A stretch of DNA of 64,000 nucleotides from Alphaproteobacteria bacterium (GTDB lineage Bacteria; Pseudomonadota; Alphaproteobacteria; Rhodobacterales; Rhodobacteraceae), in contig JAUHXK010000002.1 of assembly GCA_030427405.1 (NCBI GenBank), forward strand, positions 326,967-390,966, written 5' to 3'. Of this stretch, positions 28,888-38,246 are shown piece after piece. The stretch's first letter is position 1, and every line of letters begins with the position of its first letter. The notes beneath the pieces are model-generated. The model was not told the DNA's origin. It searched no databases and saw only the letters and a program-made list of their open reading frames with translations. A program made the translations under genes and the position numbers.

Positions 28888-29979
28888 ATGAATACAGAAT
28901 CCTCAGGCACCACCACAGCGCCGGACATGAAAAACCCCCTTGTTTTTGACGGTCACAACGACCTGCTGCTCAAGATCTACCGCGCGGGCGGAGTTTCGGC
29001 GCGCGGCATGTTCGAATCGGGCAGCGATGGTCATCTGGATCTTGCCAAGGCGAAAAGCGGCGGGTTTGGCGGTGGGTTCTTTGCCATTTTTGTCCCCTCT
29101 TCCACATCGGATGTCGGGGAAGATGAAAAGATGAAGAACCCGCCTTTTGACCTGCCTCTTCCCGACCCGATTGGCTGGCAGGAAGCCGCGCCCGTGGCGC
29201 TGTCTCAGGCAGCGATCCTTCTGAAGCTTGAGGAAGACGGCCTGCTGCGCATTGCACGCAAATCCGGCGATATCGAAGCGGCCATGAAAGACGGCAAGAT
29301 CGCCGCGATCCTGCATATGGAAGGCGCCGAGGCGATCGACCCCGATCTTGACACTTTGCAGGTGCTTTACGCCGCCGGATTGCGATCACTGGGTCCGGTC
29401 TGGAGTCGCCCGACCATCTTTGGTCATGGTGTGCCATTCCGGTTCCCCTCGGACGGGGACATAGGCCCCGGCCTGACCGATGATGGCGTGCGGCTGGTGC
29501 GCCGTTGCAATGAATTGGGGATCATGCTGGACCTGTCCCACCTGAACGAGGCCGGATTCTGGGACGTTGCCCGCCACAGCTCCAAGCCGCTTGTCGCCAC
29601 ACATTCGAACGCGCACGCGGTGACGCCATCGGCGCGAAACCTGACAGACAAACAATTGGCAGCAATCGCTGAAACGGACGGCATGGTCGGGTTGAATTTT
29701 GCAACCGCCTTTCTGCGTGAAGATGGGCGCATGGACGAAAACACGCCGTTGGAAAGGATGATCCGCCATCTGGACCATCTGCTGGAAAAACTGGGCGAAG
29801 ATCGCGTGGGGCTGGGGTCTGATTTCGACGGGGCGAAAATTCCGAAGGACATCAAGGATGTCGCGGGCCTGACGAACCTGCGCGCGGCCATGCGCCGTCA
29901 CGGGTATGACGAACCGCTTGTCGAGAAAATCTGCAATCGCAACTGGATCAGGGTGCTGCGGTCCAGCTGGAATGAATAA
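28888..29979 (+). CDS. Membrane dipeptidase (peptidase family M19)
   Basis: A 363-residue zinc dipeptidase related to renal dipeptidase. The metal ligands are in VFDGHNDLLL (HxD), HMEGAEAI (bridging Glu), LVATHSNAHAV (His) and a later His; GLGSDFDGA is the C-terminal signature. Known family members cleave L-X-D-X or ordinary dipeptides and some beta-lactams. It has no clear signal peptide, so it is probably cytoplasmic. A peptide ABC importer follows after 54 bp, pointing to uptake and cleavage of dipeptides. Confidence 0.9.
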   Translation: MNTESSGTTTAPDMKNPLVFDGHNDLLLKIYRAGGVSARGMFESGSDGHLDLAKAKSGGFGGGFFAIFVPSSTSDVGEDEKMKNPPFDLPLPDPIGWQEAAPVALSQAAILLKLEEDGLLRIARKSGDIEAAMKDGKIAAILHMEGAEAIDPDLDTLQVLYAAGLRSLGPVWSRPTIFGHGVPFRFPSDGDIGPGLTDDGVRLVRRCNELGIMLDLSHLNEAGFWDVARHSSKPLVATHSNAHAVTPSARNLTDKQLAAIAETDGMVGLNFATAFLREDGRMDENTPLERMIRHLDHLLEKLGEDRVGLGSDFDGAKIPKDIKDVAGLTNLRAAMRRHGYDEPLVEKICNRNWIRVLRSSWNE

Positions 29980-30033
29980 CCCGGCAGCCCGCCAACAGAA
30001 CGACAAAAATACCGACCAACAGGAGATTTGAAA

Positions 30034-31629
30034 ATGACCAATCTAGGTAAGCTTTTGACCTCGGCCGCGCTGGGCGTGGCAATGGGGCTGACCGCGCTGC
30101 CCGCCATGGCGGAAACGCCGGACAATATGCTGGTGATCGCAAACCGGATTGACGACATCACGACCCTTGATCCGGCCGAAAGCTTTGAATTTGCAGGCGC
30201 CGACGTCATCCGCAACATGTATGGCAAGCTGGTGAATTTTGACCCGGCAAACCTCGAAGCCGGATACCAGCCCGACCTTGCGGAAAGCTGGGACGTTTCC
30301 GAGGATGGCAAGACCATCACATTTACCATGCGCGAGGGGGTCACCTTTGCCTCGGGCAACCCGGTGCGCGCCGAAGATGCCGCGTTCTCGTTGCGGCGTG
30401 TGATCCTGCTGAACAAGACACCAGCCTTCATCCTGACCCAGTTTGGCTTTACCCCGGAAAACATCAACGACACCATCAAGGTTGAAGGCAACACGGTCTC
30501 GATCACGACCGACAAGCCCTATGCAATCTCGTTTGTCCTGAACTGCCTGACCGCAACCCTGGGCAGCATCGTCGATGAGAAACTGGTGATGGAGAACGAA
30601 AAAGACGGCGATCTTGGCAACGAGTGGCTCAAGACCAACTCGGCGGGATCCGGAGCCTATGTTCTGGGTGCTTGGCAGCCGAAAGAAAGCGTCATGCTGA
30701 ATGCCAATGCCGATTTCTACCTCGGCGCTCCGGCGATGGAGCGGGTGGTGGTCCGCCATGTGCAGGAAAGCGCCACACAGCGCCTGATGCTGGAACGCGG
30801 TGATATCGATGTGGCCCGTGACCTGACGCCATCGGACGTCGATGGCCTGGAAGGCGTGGAAGGCGTTAAAATCATGCGCGAAATGCGCGGTCGCCTGATG
30901 TATGTTTCCTTCAACCAGAAACATCCGGAACTGTCCAAACCCGAAGTCCGTCAGGCTTTGAAATACCTGATCGACTATGACGGGATGGAGAACAGCTTTC
31001 TGAAGAACTGGTACGTGACGCATCAGAACTTCCTGCCGCGCACATATCTTGGCGCGGTCGATGAAAACCCGTTCTCGCTGAACGTTGACAAGGCCAAGGA
31101 ACTGCTGGCCTCTGCGGGTGTTGAAAACCTCGAAGTCACCATCGGCGTGCGCGAGGCGCAAGAGCGTCTGGAAATCGCGCAATCGCTGCAAAACACCTTT
31201 GGTCAGGCCGGGGTCACGGTAAATCTTGAGGTGGGCACCGGCAAGCAGATCCTGGCCAAGTACCGGGCGCGCGAGCTTGACATCTACCTGGGTGCCTGGG
31301 GTCCTGATTACCCCGACCCGCAAACCAATGCGGGCACGTTTGCATATAACCCCGACAACTCGGACGAAGCGAACGCAACCGGTCTGTTGGCCTGGCGCAA
31401 CAGCTGGGACACTGGCGGGCTGACCGAGCAAACAGCCGCAGCTGTTGTCGAAGGTGACACCGCAAAACGTGAGAAGATGTATCACGATATTCAGGCAACT
31501 TTCCGCGAAACAGCGCCCTTTGCCATCATGTTCCAGCAAACCGAACAGGCCGGGATGAACGAAGCCGTCGAAGGTCTGAGCCTTGGCGGCGCCATCACGG
31601 CAGTTTCGTATTGGGCGGTAACCAAGTAA
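30034..31629 (+). CDS. Peptide-type ABC transporter substrate-binding protein
   Basis: A 531-residue SBP_bac_5 family protein with a signal peptide ending at LPAMAETPDN. RIDDITTLDPAESFEFAGAD and SWDVSEDGKTITFTMREGV are the family N-terminal hallmark. Members bind dipeptides, oligopeptides, opines or nickel. ATG 30034 has AGGAG 8 nt upstream. The permease ATG follows its stop codon directly. Confidence 0.92.
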   Translation: MTNLGKLLTSAALGVAMGLTALPAMAETPDNMLVIANRIDDITTLDPAESFEFAGADVIRNMYGKLVNFDPANLEAGYQPDLAESWDVSEDGKTITFTMREGVTFASGNPVRAEDAAFSLRRVILLNKTPAFILTQFGFTPENINDTIKVEGNTVSITTDKPYAISFVLNCLTATLGSIVDEKLVMENEKDGDLGNEWLKTNSAGSGAYVLGAWQPKESVMLNANADFYLGAPAMERVVVRHVQESATQRLMLERGDIDVARDLTPSDVDGLEGVEGVKIMREMRGRLMYVSFNQKHPELSKPEVRQALKYLIDYDGMENSFLKNWYVTHQNFLPRTYLGAVDENPFSLNVDKAKELLASAGVENLEVTIGVREAQERLEIAQSLQNTFGQAGVTVNLEVGTGKQILAKYRARELDIYLGAWGPDYPDPQTNAGTFAYNPDNSDEANATGLLAWRNSWDTGGLTEQTAAAVVEGDTAKREKMYHDIQATFRETAPFAIMFQQTEQAGMNEAVEGLSLGGAITAVSYWAVTK

Positions 31630-32688
31630 ATGGCACTGGCTGAAAAACAAGCGAAAGGGCGGGTCAGCCCGCCCTTTCCGCGTTGGATGCGCACCACCGC
31701 GACCACACTTGCCTCGGTTGCATTCACGATGCTGGGGCTGTTGTTCATCACCTTCATCATCGGTCGCGTCATGCCGATTGACCCGGTTCTGGCCGTGGTC
31801 GGCGAGCGTGCATCACAGGAAACCTATGATGCGGCATATGAGGCGATGGGGCTGGACAAGCCCCTGCTGGTCCAGTTCGGCTATTACATCTGGGACGTCC
31901 TGCACGGCGATTTCGGCGATTCCCTGTTGACGGCACGGCCCGTAAGCGAAGACATCGCACGCGTGTTTCCCGCAACATTCGAACTGGCAACCCTGGGCAC
32001 GTTGATCGGCATCTTTGCCGGGGTTCCCCTTGGGGTGATGGCCGCCGTGCACCGGGGATCATGGATTGACCAGATTGCCCGCGTGGTCGCGCTTGTCGGC
32101 TATTCGATGCCGGTGTTCTGGATGGGCCTGATGGGGCTTTTGGTGTTTTACGGCATCCTCGGCTGGGTCGCCGGTCCCGGACGCGTTTCGATCTTTTACG
32201 AAGGCATGGTGCCAACCGTTACCGGCATGATGCTTGTCGACGCGGCGCTTGACGGTAACTGGACGGTGTTCCGCGATGCCTTCAGTCATATCATCCTGCC
32301 CGCATCCATATTGGGGTATTATTCGCTGGCCTATATCAGCCGAATGACCCGCAGCTTCATGCTTGAACAGCTTTCGGCTGAATACATCACCACCGCGCGG
32401 GTCAAGGGCATGTCCGAACGCGCCGTGATCTGGGGGCATGCGTTCCGCAATATCCGCGTGCAACTGATCACCGTTTTCGCGCTAAGCTATGCCAACCTGC
32501 TGGAAGGGTCCGTTCTGACCGAGATCATCTTCTCGTGGCCGGGGATCGGCTCTTATATCACCACGGCCCTGCTTTCGGCAGACATGAACGCCGTCTTGGG
32601 GGGCACCGTGGTTGTCGGCCTGGTATTCATCCTTCTGAACATCTTCTGCGACCTTCTCTACAAGGTCCTTGACCCGAGGGCGCGATGA
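31630..32688 (+). CDS. Peptide-type ABC transporter permease (DppB-like)
   Basis: A 352-residue inner-membrane permease with about six helices. The binding-protein-dependent transport loop is near TARVKGMSERAVIWGHAFRN; GSVLTEIIFSWPGIGSYI is a DppB/OppB hallmark. It carries a longer N-terminal cytoplasmic segment than average. Its stop overlaps the next permease start by 4 bp. Confidence 0.92.
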   Translation: MALAEKQAKGRVSPPFPRWMRTTATTLASVAFTMLGLLFITFIIGRVMPIDPVLAVVGERASQETYDAAYEAMGLDKPLLVQFGYYIWDVLHGDFGDSLLTARPVSEDIARVFPATFELATLGTLIGIFAGVPLGVMAAVHRGSWIDQIARVVALVGYSMPVFWMGLMGLLVFYGILGWVAGPGRVSIFYEGMVPTVTGMMLVDAALDGNWTVFRDAFSHIILPASILGYYSLAYISRMTRSFMLEQLSAEYITTARVKGMSERAVIWGHAFRNIRVQLITVFALSYANLLEGSVLTEIIFSWPGIGSYITTALLSADMNAVLGGTVVVGLVFILLNIFCDLLYKVLDPRAR

Positions 32689-33620
32689 CCACTGAAACAA
32701 CCAATTCGCGCGCTGAACAGTCGTTTCGGGAATGGCTGCTCAGCGAAACGCCGTCATCGCGGCGTCACGCAAGGCTGGCTGCGGCCTACAAGGGCTGGCT
32801 GCGGCTGCGCAGGAACCACATGGCAATGTTCGGCCTGGGCATTCTGGTTGCGCTGGTCATTATCGCAGCCATTGCGCCCTGGCTGGCGCCCTATGATCCC
32901 TATGCACAGGTTCTGTCCGACCGCCTGCTGCCCATCGGCAGCGAGGGGCACCTTCTGGGCACGGACTCGCTGGGGCGCGATATCCTGAGCCGCCTGATCT
33001 ATGGGTCGCGGATCACGCTTTACATCGTGACGCTTGTTGCGCTGATCGCCCCGGTTGCCGGATTGATGGTTGGAACCATCGCAGGCTATGTGGGCGGCTG
33101 GACCGATACGATCCTGATGCGGATCACCGACATTTTTCTGGCCTTCCCCAAGCTCGTTCTGGCGCTGGCCTTCGTCGCAGCCCTGGGCGCAGGTATCGAG
33201 AATGCCGTGCTGGCGATTTCACTGACCGCATGGCCGCCCTATGCGCGTCTTGCCCGGGCAGAGACACTGACAATCCGGTCATCGGACTTTATCAGTGCGA
33301 TCCGACTGCAGGGGGCAGGTCCGGTCCGGATCATAACAAGGCACATTTGGCCCCTGTGCATTTCATCCCTGATCGTGCGGGTGACGCTTGATATGGCAGG
33401 CATCATCCTGACCGCCGCAGGGCTTGGCTTTCTTGGCCTCGGGGCGCAACCCCCTTCACCGGAATGGGGGGCCATGATCTCAGAAGGGCGCCGGTTCCTG
33501 CTGGATCACTGGTGGGTTGCCACGATTCCGGGGCTTGCCATTTTCACCGTCTCGCTTGCCTTCAACCTGCTTGGTGACGGCCTGCGCGATGTACTGGACC
33601 CCAAGGATGGCAAATCATGA
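32685..33620 (+). CDS. Peptide-type ABC transporter permease (DppC-like)
   Basis: A 311-residue permease. LLGTDSLGRDILSRLIYGSR is the DppC signature before the core, and GLGFLGLGAQPPSPEWGAM the C-terminal one. The N-terminal hydrophobic helix is preceded by a basic segment. It pairs with the preceding permease to form the channel and is coupled at both ends by ATGA overlaps. Confidence 0.93.
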   Translation: MTTETTNSRAEQSFREWLLSETPSSRRHARLAAAYKGWLRLRRNHMAMFGLGILVALVIIAAIAPWLAPYDPYAQVLSDRLLPIGSEGHLLGTDSLGRDILSRLIYGSRITLYIVTLVALIAPVAGLMVGTIAGYVGGWTDTILMRITDIFLAFPKLVLALAFVAALGAGIENAVLAISLTAWPPYARLARAETLTIRSSDFISAIRLQGAGPVRIITRHIWPLCISSLIVRVTLDMAGIILTAAGLGFLGLGAQPPSPEWGAMISEGRRFLLDHWWVATIPGLAIFTVSLAFNLLGDGLRDVLDPKDGKS

Positions 33621-34471
33621 ACCTTCTTGATGTCGAAGACCTGTGGGTCAGGTTTCCAACCAGTAGCGGTGTATTTGACGCGGTCCGGGGCATTTCCTTC
33701 TCGCTCGGGCGCGAACGGCTGGGAATTGTCGGCGAATCCGGTTCTGGCAAGTCCATGACCGGCCGGGCGATCCTGCAACTCATCCGACCGCCGGGGCGGA
33801 TCGAGGCCAAACGGATCGACCTGCAGGGGAAGCCGCTGTTGAACGCCTCTGACAAGGAAATGCGGGCGGTGCGCGGGTCACGGATTTCGATGGTCATGCA
33901 AGACCCGAAATTCTCGCTCAACCCGGTGATGACGGTAGGCGACCAGATCATCGAGGCTTACCGGCTGCACAACAAGGCAAGCCGGCGCGATGCCCGCGCG
34001 CGGGCAATTGAAATGCTCGAAGCGGTTTCGATCCGCAACCCCGAACGGGTGCTGCGCGCCTATCCGCACGAGGTTTCCGGCGGTATGGGGCAAAGGATCA
34101 TGATCGCGATGATGATGATACCCAACCCCCAGATTCTGATTGCGGATGAACCCACATCCGCGCTGGATGTATCCGTTCAGGGGCAGGTTCTGGGTATCAT
34201 GAACCAGCTGGTTCAGGACCGCGGCATGGGTTTGATTTTCATCAGCCATGACCTGAACCTGGTGGCCGAGTTCTGTGACCGTGTCCTGATCATGTATGCC
34301 GGGCGGATCGTCGAAGTTTGCGAGGCCGACAAGCTGCACGAAGCCAAACATCCCTATACCCAGGGTCTGCTGAACTCTCTGCCCCGCCTTGACGAACCCA
34401 AGGACCGGCTTGAAGCGTTGGTGCGCGATCCCGAATGGCGTCAACAACCCAGCGTGAGTGGCCTGCTATGA
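33617..34471 (+). CDS. Peptide-type ABC transporter ATPase (DppD-like)
   Basis: A 284-residue ATPase with Walker A GESGSGKSM, signature VSGGMGQRIMIA and Walker B ILIADEPTSALD, followed by ISHDLNLVAEF. It is shorter than typical DppD proteins (about 320 residues), ending soon after the region where the oligopeptide ATPase C-terminal extension starts (HPYTQGLLNSLPRLDEP). It overlaps both neighbours by 4 bp. Confidence 0.92.
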   Translation: MNLLDVEDLWVRFPTSSGVFDAVRGISFSLGRERLGIVGESGSGKSMTGRAILQLIRPPGRIEAKRIDLQGKPLLNASDKEMRAVRGSRISMVMQDPKFSLNPVMTVGDQIIEAYRLHNKASRRDARARAIEMLEAVSIRNPERVLRAYPHEVSGGMGQRIMIAMMMIPNPQILIADEPTSALDVSVQGQVLGIMNQLVQDRGMGLIFISHDLNLVAEFCDRVLIMYAGRIVEVCEADKLHEAKHPYTQGLLNSLPRLDEPKDRLEALVRDPEWRQQPSVSGLL

Positions 34472-35223
34472 AATCTCTATCCGTCAGAAACCTGAATGTC
34501 TGGTTTGGCGAGGGCCCGGACCGTGTCGATGCTGTCAAAGCGGCCTCTTTCGACGTGGCCAGCGGCGGCAGTTTCGGCCTGGTGGGCGAGTCGGGGTCCG
34601 GCAAATCGACCATTTTGCGCGCCATTACCGGGCTTGTTCCGACCTGGTCCGGCGACATCGAGATCGACGGCGACCACGTTCTTCCCAAGCGGGGCCGCGC
34701 GTTCTACAAGATGCTTCAGATGGTGTTTCAGGATCCGTATGCCTCGCTCCACCCGCGCCATTCCGTGGATCAGGTTCTGTCCGAGACGCTGCAGTTGCAC
34801 GGGTTCAAGGACATCGACACCAGAGTGAACCGCCTGCTTGATGATGTCGGGCTTGGGGCCGCCTTCCGGTTCCGATATCCGCATCAATTGTCGGGCGGAC
34901 AACGCCAGCGCGTGGCGATTGCCCGCGCCTTGGCCCCGGAACCGGAAATTCTGCTGCTGGACGAGCCGACATCGGCCCTGGACGTATCGGTTCAGGCCGA
35001 AATCCTGAACCTGCTGAGCGACCTGCGGACGGAACACAAGCTGACATTCGTCATGGTTTCCCATGATTTGTCGGTTGTTGGACATATGTGCGACAACGTC
35101 GCGGTAATGCGCGACGGCGAGGTGGTCGAGGTCTTGGGCATCGAAAAGATGCGGCGCATGGAACCCGACAACGCCTATACAAAGCACCTGTTGGACGTCT
35201 CCCTGAACTACGCAAGTTCGTGA
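34468..35223 (+). CDS. Peptide-type ABC transporter ATPase (DppF-like)
   Basis: A 251-residue ATPase: Walker A GESGSGKSTIL, signature LSGGQRQRVAIARAL, Walker B ILLLDEPTSALD and VSHDLSVVGHMCDNVAVM. ATG 34468 overlaps the previous stop; an in-frame ATG at 34435 lies inside the upstream gene. Short for DppF, which usually carries a C-terminal peptide-binding-cassette extension. Last gene of the dipeptidase-transporter operon. Confidence 0.92.
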   Translation: MKSLSVRNLNVWFGEGPDRVDAVKAASFDVASGGSFGLVGESGSGKSTILRAITGLVPTWSGDIEIDGDHVLPKRGRAFYKMLQMVFQDPYASLHPRHSVDQVLSETLQLHGFKDIDTRVNRLLDDVGLGAAFRFRYPHQLSGGQRQRVAIARALAPEPEILLLDEPTSALDVSVQAEILNLLSDLRTEHKLTFVMVSHDLSVVGHMCDNVAVMRDGEVVEVLGIEKMRRMEPDNAYTKHLLDVSLNYASS

Positions 35224-35581
35224 ATGGGCCAGGCATAGGGCGTTGAAAAGGAAGCTGGTGCCTCAAGAGGGCACACGCAACCTATTTCGGGTTGTTCGTT
35301 CTTGTGCAGATACTCTTTCAGTTACAACGTTCCAGCCAAAAAACTGTCCAAACTTGCCTTGCAGTGTTTAGCGCCATCCAACAAGTCGCTCACTCTGGCC
35401 GGATCAAAAGTTTGCGACATGTTCCTGCTTGAAGGTAACCCTAGGTGAACACCCCGAGTTTACGCACGCGACAAACTTCCGTTCTTATACAGATTACCGC
35501 TATGTTTTTGCGTAGCCCGTTGTGTTTTCGATCTGGCATGATACACGCATTTACAGTTCTTTACTTATGTATGTGGCTCAT
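35224..35581. other. Intergenic region at a composition boundary
   Basis: About 360 bp without a supported gene. Sequence becomes less GC-rich from here on, marking the edge of the polysaccharide block. I see no clear terminator after the transporter operon and no recognisable operator; the promoter of the glycosyltransferase gene must be here. Confidence 0.5.
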
Positions 35582-36568
35582 ATGGAACGCGAACATCGAA
35601 CCCATCACCTGACCATTACGGTCGCTGCCTTGACGCGCGGCAGGCCTCAAATGTTGGAGAGGTTGATTTTATCCTGGGGACAGATGGATGTTCCAGATAA
35701 CGCCACTGTGCGATGCCTGATCGTCGAAAACGATGATACTGCACTCAGCGAACAGATTGTATTAAAACACAAACTCCTAGCCAACGGATTGGCCCTTGAC
35801 TACGTGCTCGAAACCGAGCTGGGAATCCCTTTTGGACGCAACCGGGCCGCAAAGGAGGCGATCGCGGCGGGTCATGACCTTCTGGCATTTGTAGATGATG
35901 ACGAATACGTCGCGCAGGATTGGCTGGTACGGCTCTTGGATGGTTATCGCAACAGCCACGCCGTTCTCTTGGGCGCACCGTTGCGCTGTGCCCCCGCTCA
36001 GGACGGTCTCACATCGATGCAGCGGTTGATGCATCGCAACATCAAGCAGCGCTACGACCAGAAAGAAGCCCGCGCCGCCAAACTAGCCAGCTTGAATGAA
36101 ACGCCACGGGTCACTGTAGTGACAAACAACTGGTTGGCTGAAACGCGGCTGTTCGACAAAGACGGCATTTGGTTCGACGAGAACATGCGGTTTACTGGCG
36201 GTACCGACAGCAAGCTATGCGCCGAAGTCAAGGCGGCAGGCTTCAAAGTAGGATGGGTCGCAGACGCACATGTCTACGAAATCATTCCAGAGGACCGCCT
36301 CAGTTTTGGGTATCAATTCGCTCGGGCCCGAGATCAGTCCAACACGCATTTTGCGCGTCGCATCGAACGGCAACCGTTTGCGCGATATTCAGTCATCCTG
36401 CGCGTTCCGATCAAGCTCATCGAAATTACTGTCCTGACCATTGCCCTTCCGTTGACCAAAGGCAGGACATTGCTGAAAATTGCTCGTTCCAGCGGTTGGT
36501 TGGTGGGCCGGATTGGCGCGTCCTTCGGCCGCCAGTCTTCTCTTTATCGCACCACTACGGGCTCCTAA
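35582..36568 (+). CDS. Glycosyltransferase family 2 protein
   Basis: A 328-residue GT-A fold transferase. HLTITVAALTRGRPQMLERL opens the nucleotide-sugar domain, LAFVDDDEYV holds the DxD-type metal motif, and FTGGTDSKLCAEVKAAGF carries the likely catalytic acidic region. A C-terminal hydrophobic stretch (LIEITVLTIALPLT) may associate with the membrane. The start is uncertain (35567 and 35522 are in frame). The last residues run into an IS3 remnant, so the native C-terminus may have been replaced. Confidence 0.8.
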   Translation: MEREHRTHHLTITVAALTRGRPQMLERLILSWGQMDVPDNATVRCLIVENDDTALSEQIVLKHKLLANGLALDYVLETELGIPFGRNRAAKEAIAAGHDLLAFVDDDEYVAQDWLVRLLDGYRNSHAVLLGAPLRCAPAQDGLTSMQRLMHRNIKQRYDQKEARAAKLASLNETPRVTVVTNNWLAETRLFDKDGIWFDENMRFTGGTDSKLCAEVKAAGFKVGWVADAHVYEIIPEDRLSFGYQFARARDQSNTHFARRIERQPFARYSVILRVPIKLIEITVLTIALPLTKGRTLLKIARSSGWLVGRIGASFGRQSSLYRTTTGS

Positions 36569-36851
36569 CACTTTCGGTACGGCTTTTGAGCGTTGATCGA
36601 ATGACATCCTGCAACCTCTCGCGGTCCAGAGTGAGGTCGGCCACAATCTTCTTCAGCCGAGCATTCTCATCCTCAAGCGCCTTCAGCCGGCGCATCTCGT
36701 CCGGCAACAAGCCGCCGTACTTCTTCTTCCAATTGAAGTAGGTCGCCTGACTGACCCCAGCCTTGCGACAGATCTCCGCGACGGGTGTGCCTTGCTCGCC
36801 CTGCTTCAGGATGAAGGTCTTCTGCGCCTCGGTGAACTTCGATGCTTTCAT
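36555..36851 (-). pseudogene. IS3-family transposase OrfA, truncated
   Basis: A 98-residue frame with the OrfA helix-turn-helix protein of IS3-family elements: MKASKFTEAQKTFILKQGEQ, ICRKAGVSQATYFNWKKKYG and the leucine-zipper-like LKALEDENARLKKIVADL. Homology breaks after LQDVIR; the remaining residues (STLKSRTESVRSP) come from unrelated sequence. No OrfB with its DDE catalytic domain follows. The element is dead. Confidence 0.88.
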
Positions 36852-36925
36852 GCGTTTCCGCTCCTCTCCCAGCCAGGGAAATCTAGCGGAAAACTCTAGC
36901 CGCAAATGATCCGGTTTTCAGAGGA
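36595..36925 (-). mobile_element. IS3-family insertion sequence remnant
   Basis: The remnant covers OrfA plus its upstream leader, beginning on the minus strand near TGTCCTCTGAAAACCGGATC, which may be the terminal inverted repeat. The right-hand boundaries are approximate, since no second end or target duplication can be identified. Confidence 0.65.
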
Positions 36926-36982
36926 CATAGCATTTGTCGACTAGGCCCCAGAGTTTGCGACTCATCCGCATTTTCTCCGGGG

Positions 36983-38212
36983 CTATGGGCTGAGAGACTT
37001 GCGTAGCGGCACTTGGTCCGTACACGCCGCAATCTGACTGAACAGGGTTCTTCTTCCGGTTGCCCAATTCATCGAAAGTGCAGTTTGAAATGCTTTCAAC
37101 CCCATATCAACCCGTGTTGCAGCGGGGGTGGCGCAAGCCCGTTGCAACGCGTCTCGCAAACCAGTTTCGGACGAGGGATCATATAGATATCCGGATATTG
37201 AGTCGTTGATGACTTCCGGGAATGCGCCCAACCTTGGGGCAATAACGGGTACACCGAACGATAAGGCCAGCAATGCGGCCCCGGATGTCAACGAAGCTAA
37301 ATACGGCAGAACAACGAAGTCGGCAGCATTCATGTAGCGTTGGATATCTGCTGGCGCCACCCAGCCTTCGTGCACTTGTGTTTTGCGGTAGGAAGAGAAC
37401 AATGTCAGCAAGCTTTCTTTGTCCTGTTTCAGCGCGCGCCCGGCGATGAGCAGCCGAGCATGTTCGATGCTATCCACAGCCGCGCACAAAGTGTCCAATC
37501 CTTTGTACCGGCGCAGCCATCCAACACTGGCAAACACAGTCGTATCTGAATCCATGTTCAATGCATCCCGTGCAGCAGCGCGGGACAGTGTGTCTGGGTA
37601 GACGCCAATATAGTTACCGTGGTCTATAACAAGCGTCTTTTCAGTGGCGTTTGGCTGGTCCTGAAGGAATGCAATCTGTGCGGCGCGACCGTGCACGAAG
37701 ATCCGGTGGGCCAGATCACAAAGAATCTTGCGAAGATTGCGTTCGAAAGGGCCGTCCTCACGTTGGTGTTCTGTCAAATTGTGGACGGTCCAGAAAAATA
37801 GGCCCCCTTCGGCTACAAAAGCTCTCAATTGGTCAAGAAGTTCCTTGGTGCGTGTTTCGGTGTCCCGTGTGTCTCCTTTGATCCGTCCATACAGAAAATT
37901 CAGCCAATGCAAATGGAAGCAAACTGGTCCGGTTGTCGCGCGACGCAGGTCTGAAAGCGCTTGTTCAATTGTGCCCGGCCGGGAGGTGAATAGATCGGTT
38001 TGGGCTCCGTAAAACATCATTTGATATGGGTTGGCCTCATAGGCAGGCCAGTAATGGAGGCGCACCGGTCTGGGGCCAAGCAGCGCGTCAAATTTCGTGT
38101 TCCAATCCGCAGTATGTGGCGGCGTATTTACATGTGCTGTAGCATCCGATGCGCCGAACAACCGGAACGACAGCTTGGGTTTTCTGTACTTTTGTGACGA
38201 AAATAGACGCAA
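36983..38212 (-). CDS. Glycosyltransferase, GT4-like (GT-B fold)
   Basis: A 409-residue transferase. The C-terminal nucleotide-sugar domain is clear: TVFASVGWLRRYKGLDTL, ADFVVLPYLASLTSGAALLA, SFGVPVIAPRLGAFPEVI. The N-terminal acceptor domain (about residues 30-200) includes PVRLHYWPAYEANPYQMMFY. It probably adds one sugar of an exported polysaccharide. Last gene of a leftward group of five surface-polysaccharide genes, less GC-rich than the core genome. Confidence 0.85.
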   Translation of the reverse strand: MRLFSSQKYRKPKLSFRLFGASDATAHVNTPPHTADWNTKFDALLGPRPVRLHYWPAYEANPYQMMFYGAQTDLFTSRPGTIEQALSDLRRATTGPVCFHLHWLNFLYGRIKGDTRDTETRTKELLDQLRAFVAEGGLFFWTVHNLTEHQREDGPFERNLRKILCDLAHRIFVHGRAAQIAFLQDQPNATEKTLVIDHGNYIGVYPDTLSRAAARDALNMDSDTTVFASVGWLRRYKGLDTLCAAVDSIEHARLLIAGRALKQDKESLLTLFSSYRKTQVHEGWVAPADIQRYMNAADFVVLPYLASLTSGAALLALSFGVPVIAPRLGAFPEVINDSISGYLYDPSSETGLRDALQRACATPAATRVDMGLKAFQTALSMNWATGRRTLFSQIAACTDQVPLRKSLSP

Positions 38213-38246
38213 TGTGTAAACTCCTGCCCTGTCCCAGCGGCGCTAG

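Noticed and set aside
30043..31650. Open frame of 535 codons on the minus strand
   Set aside because: Antisense to the peptide-binding protein gene; no recognisable domain, Gln/His/Val-rich as expected of a shadow.
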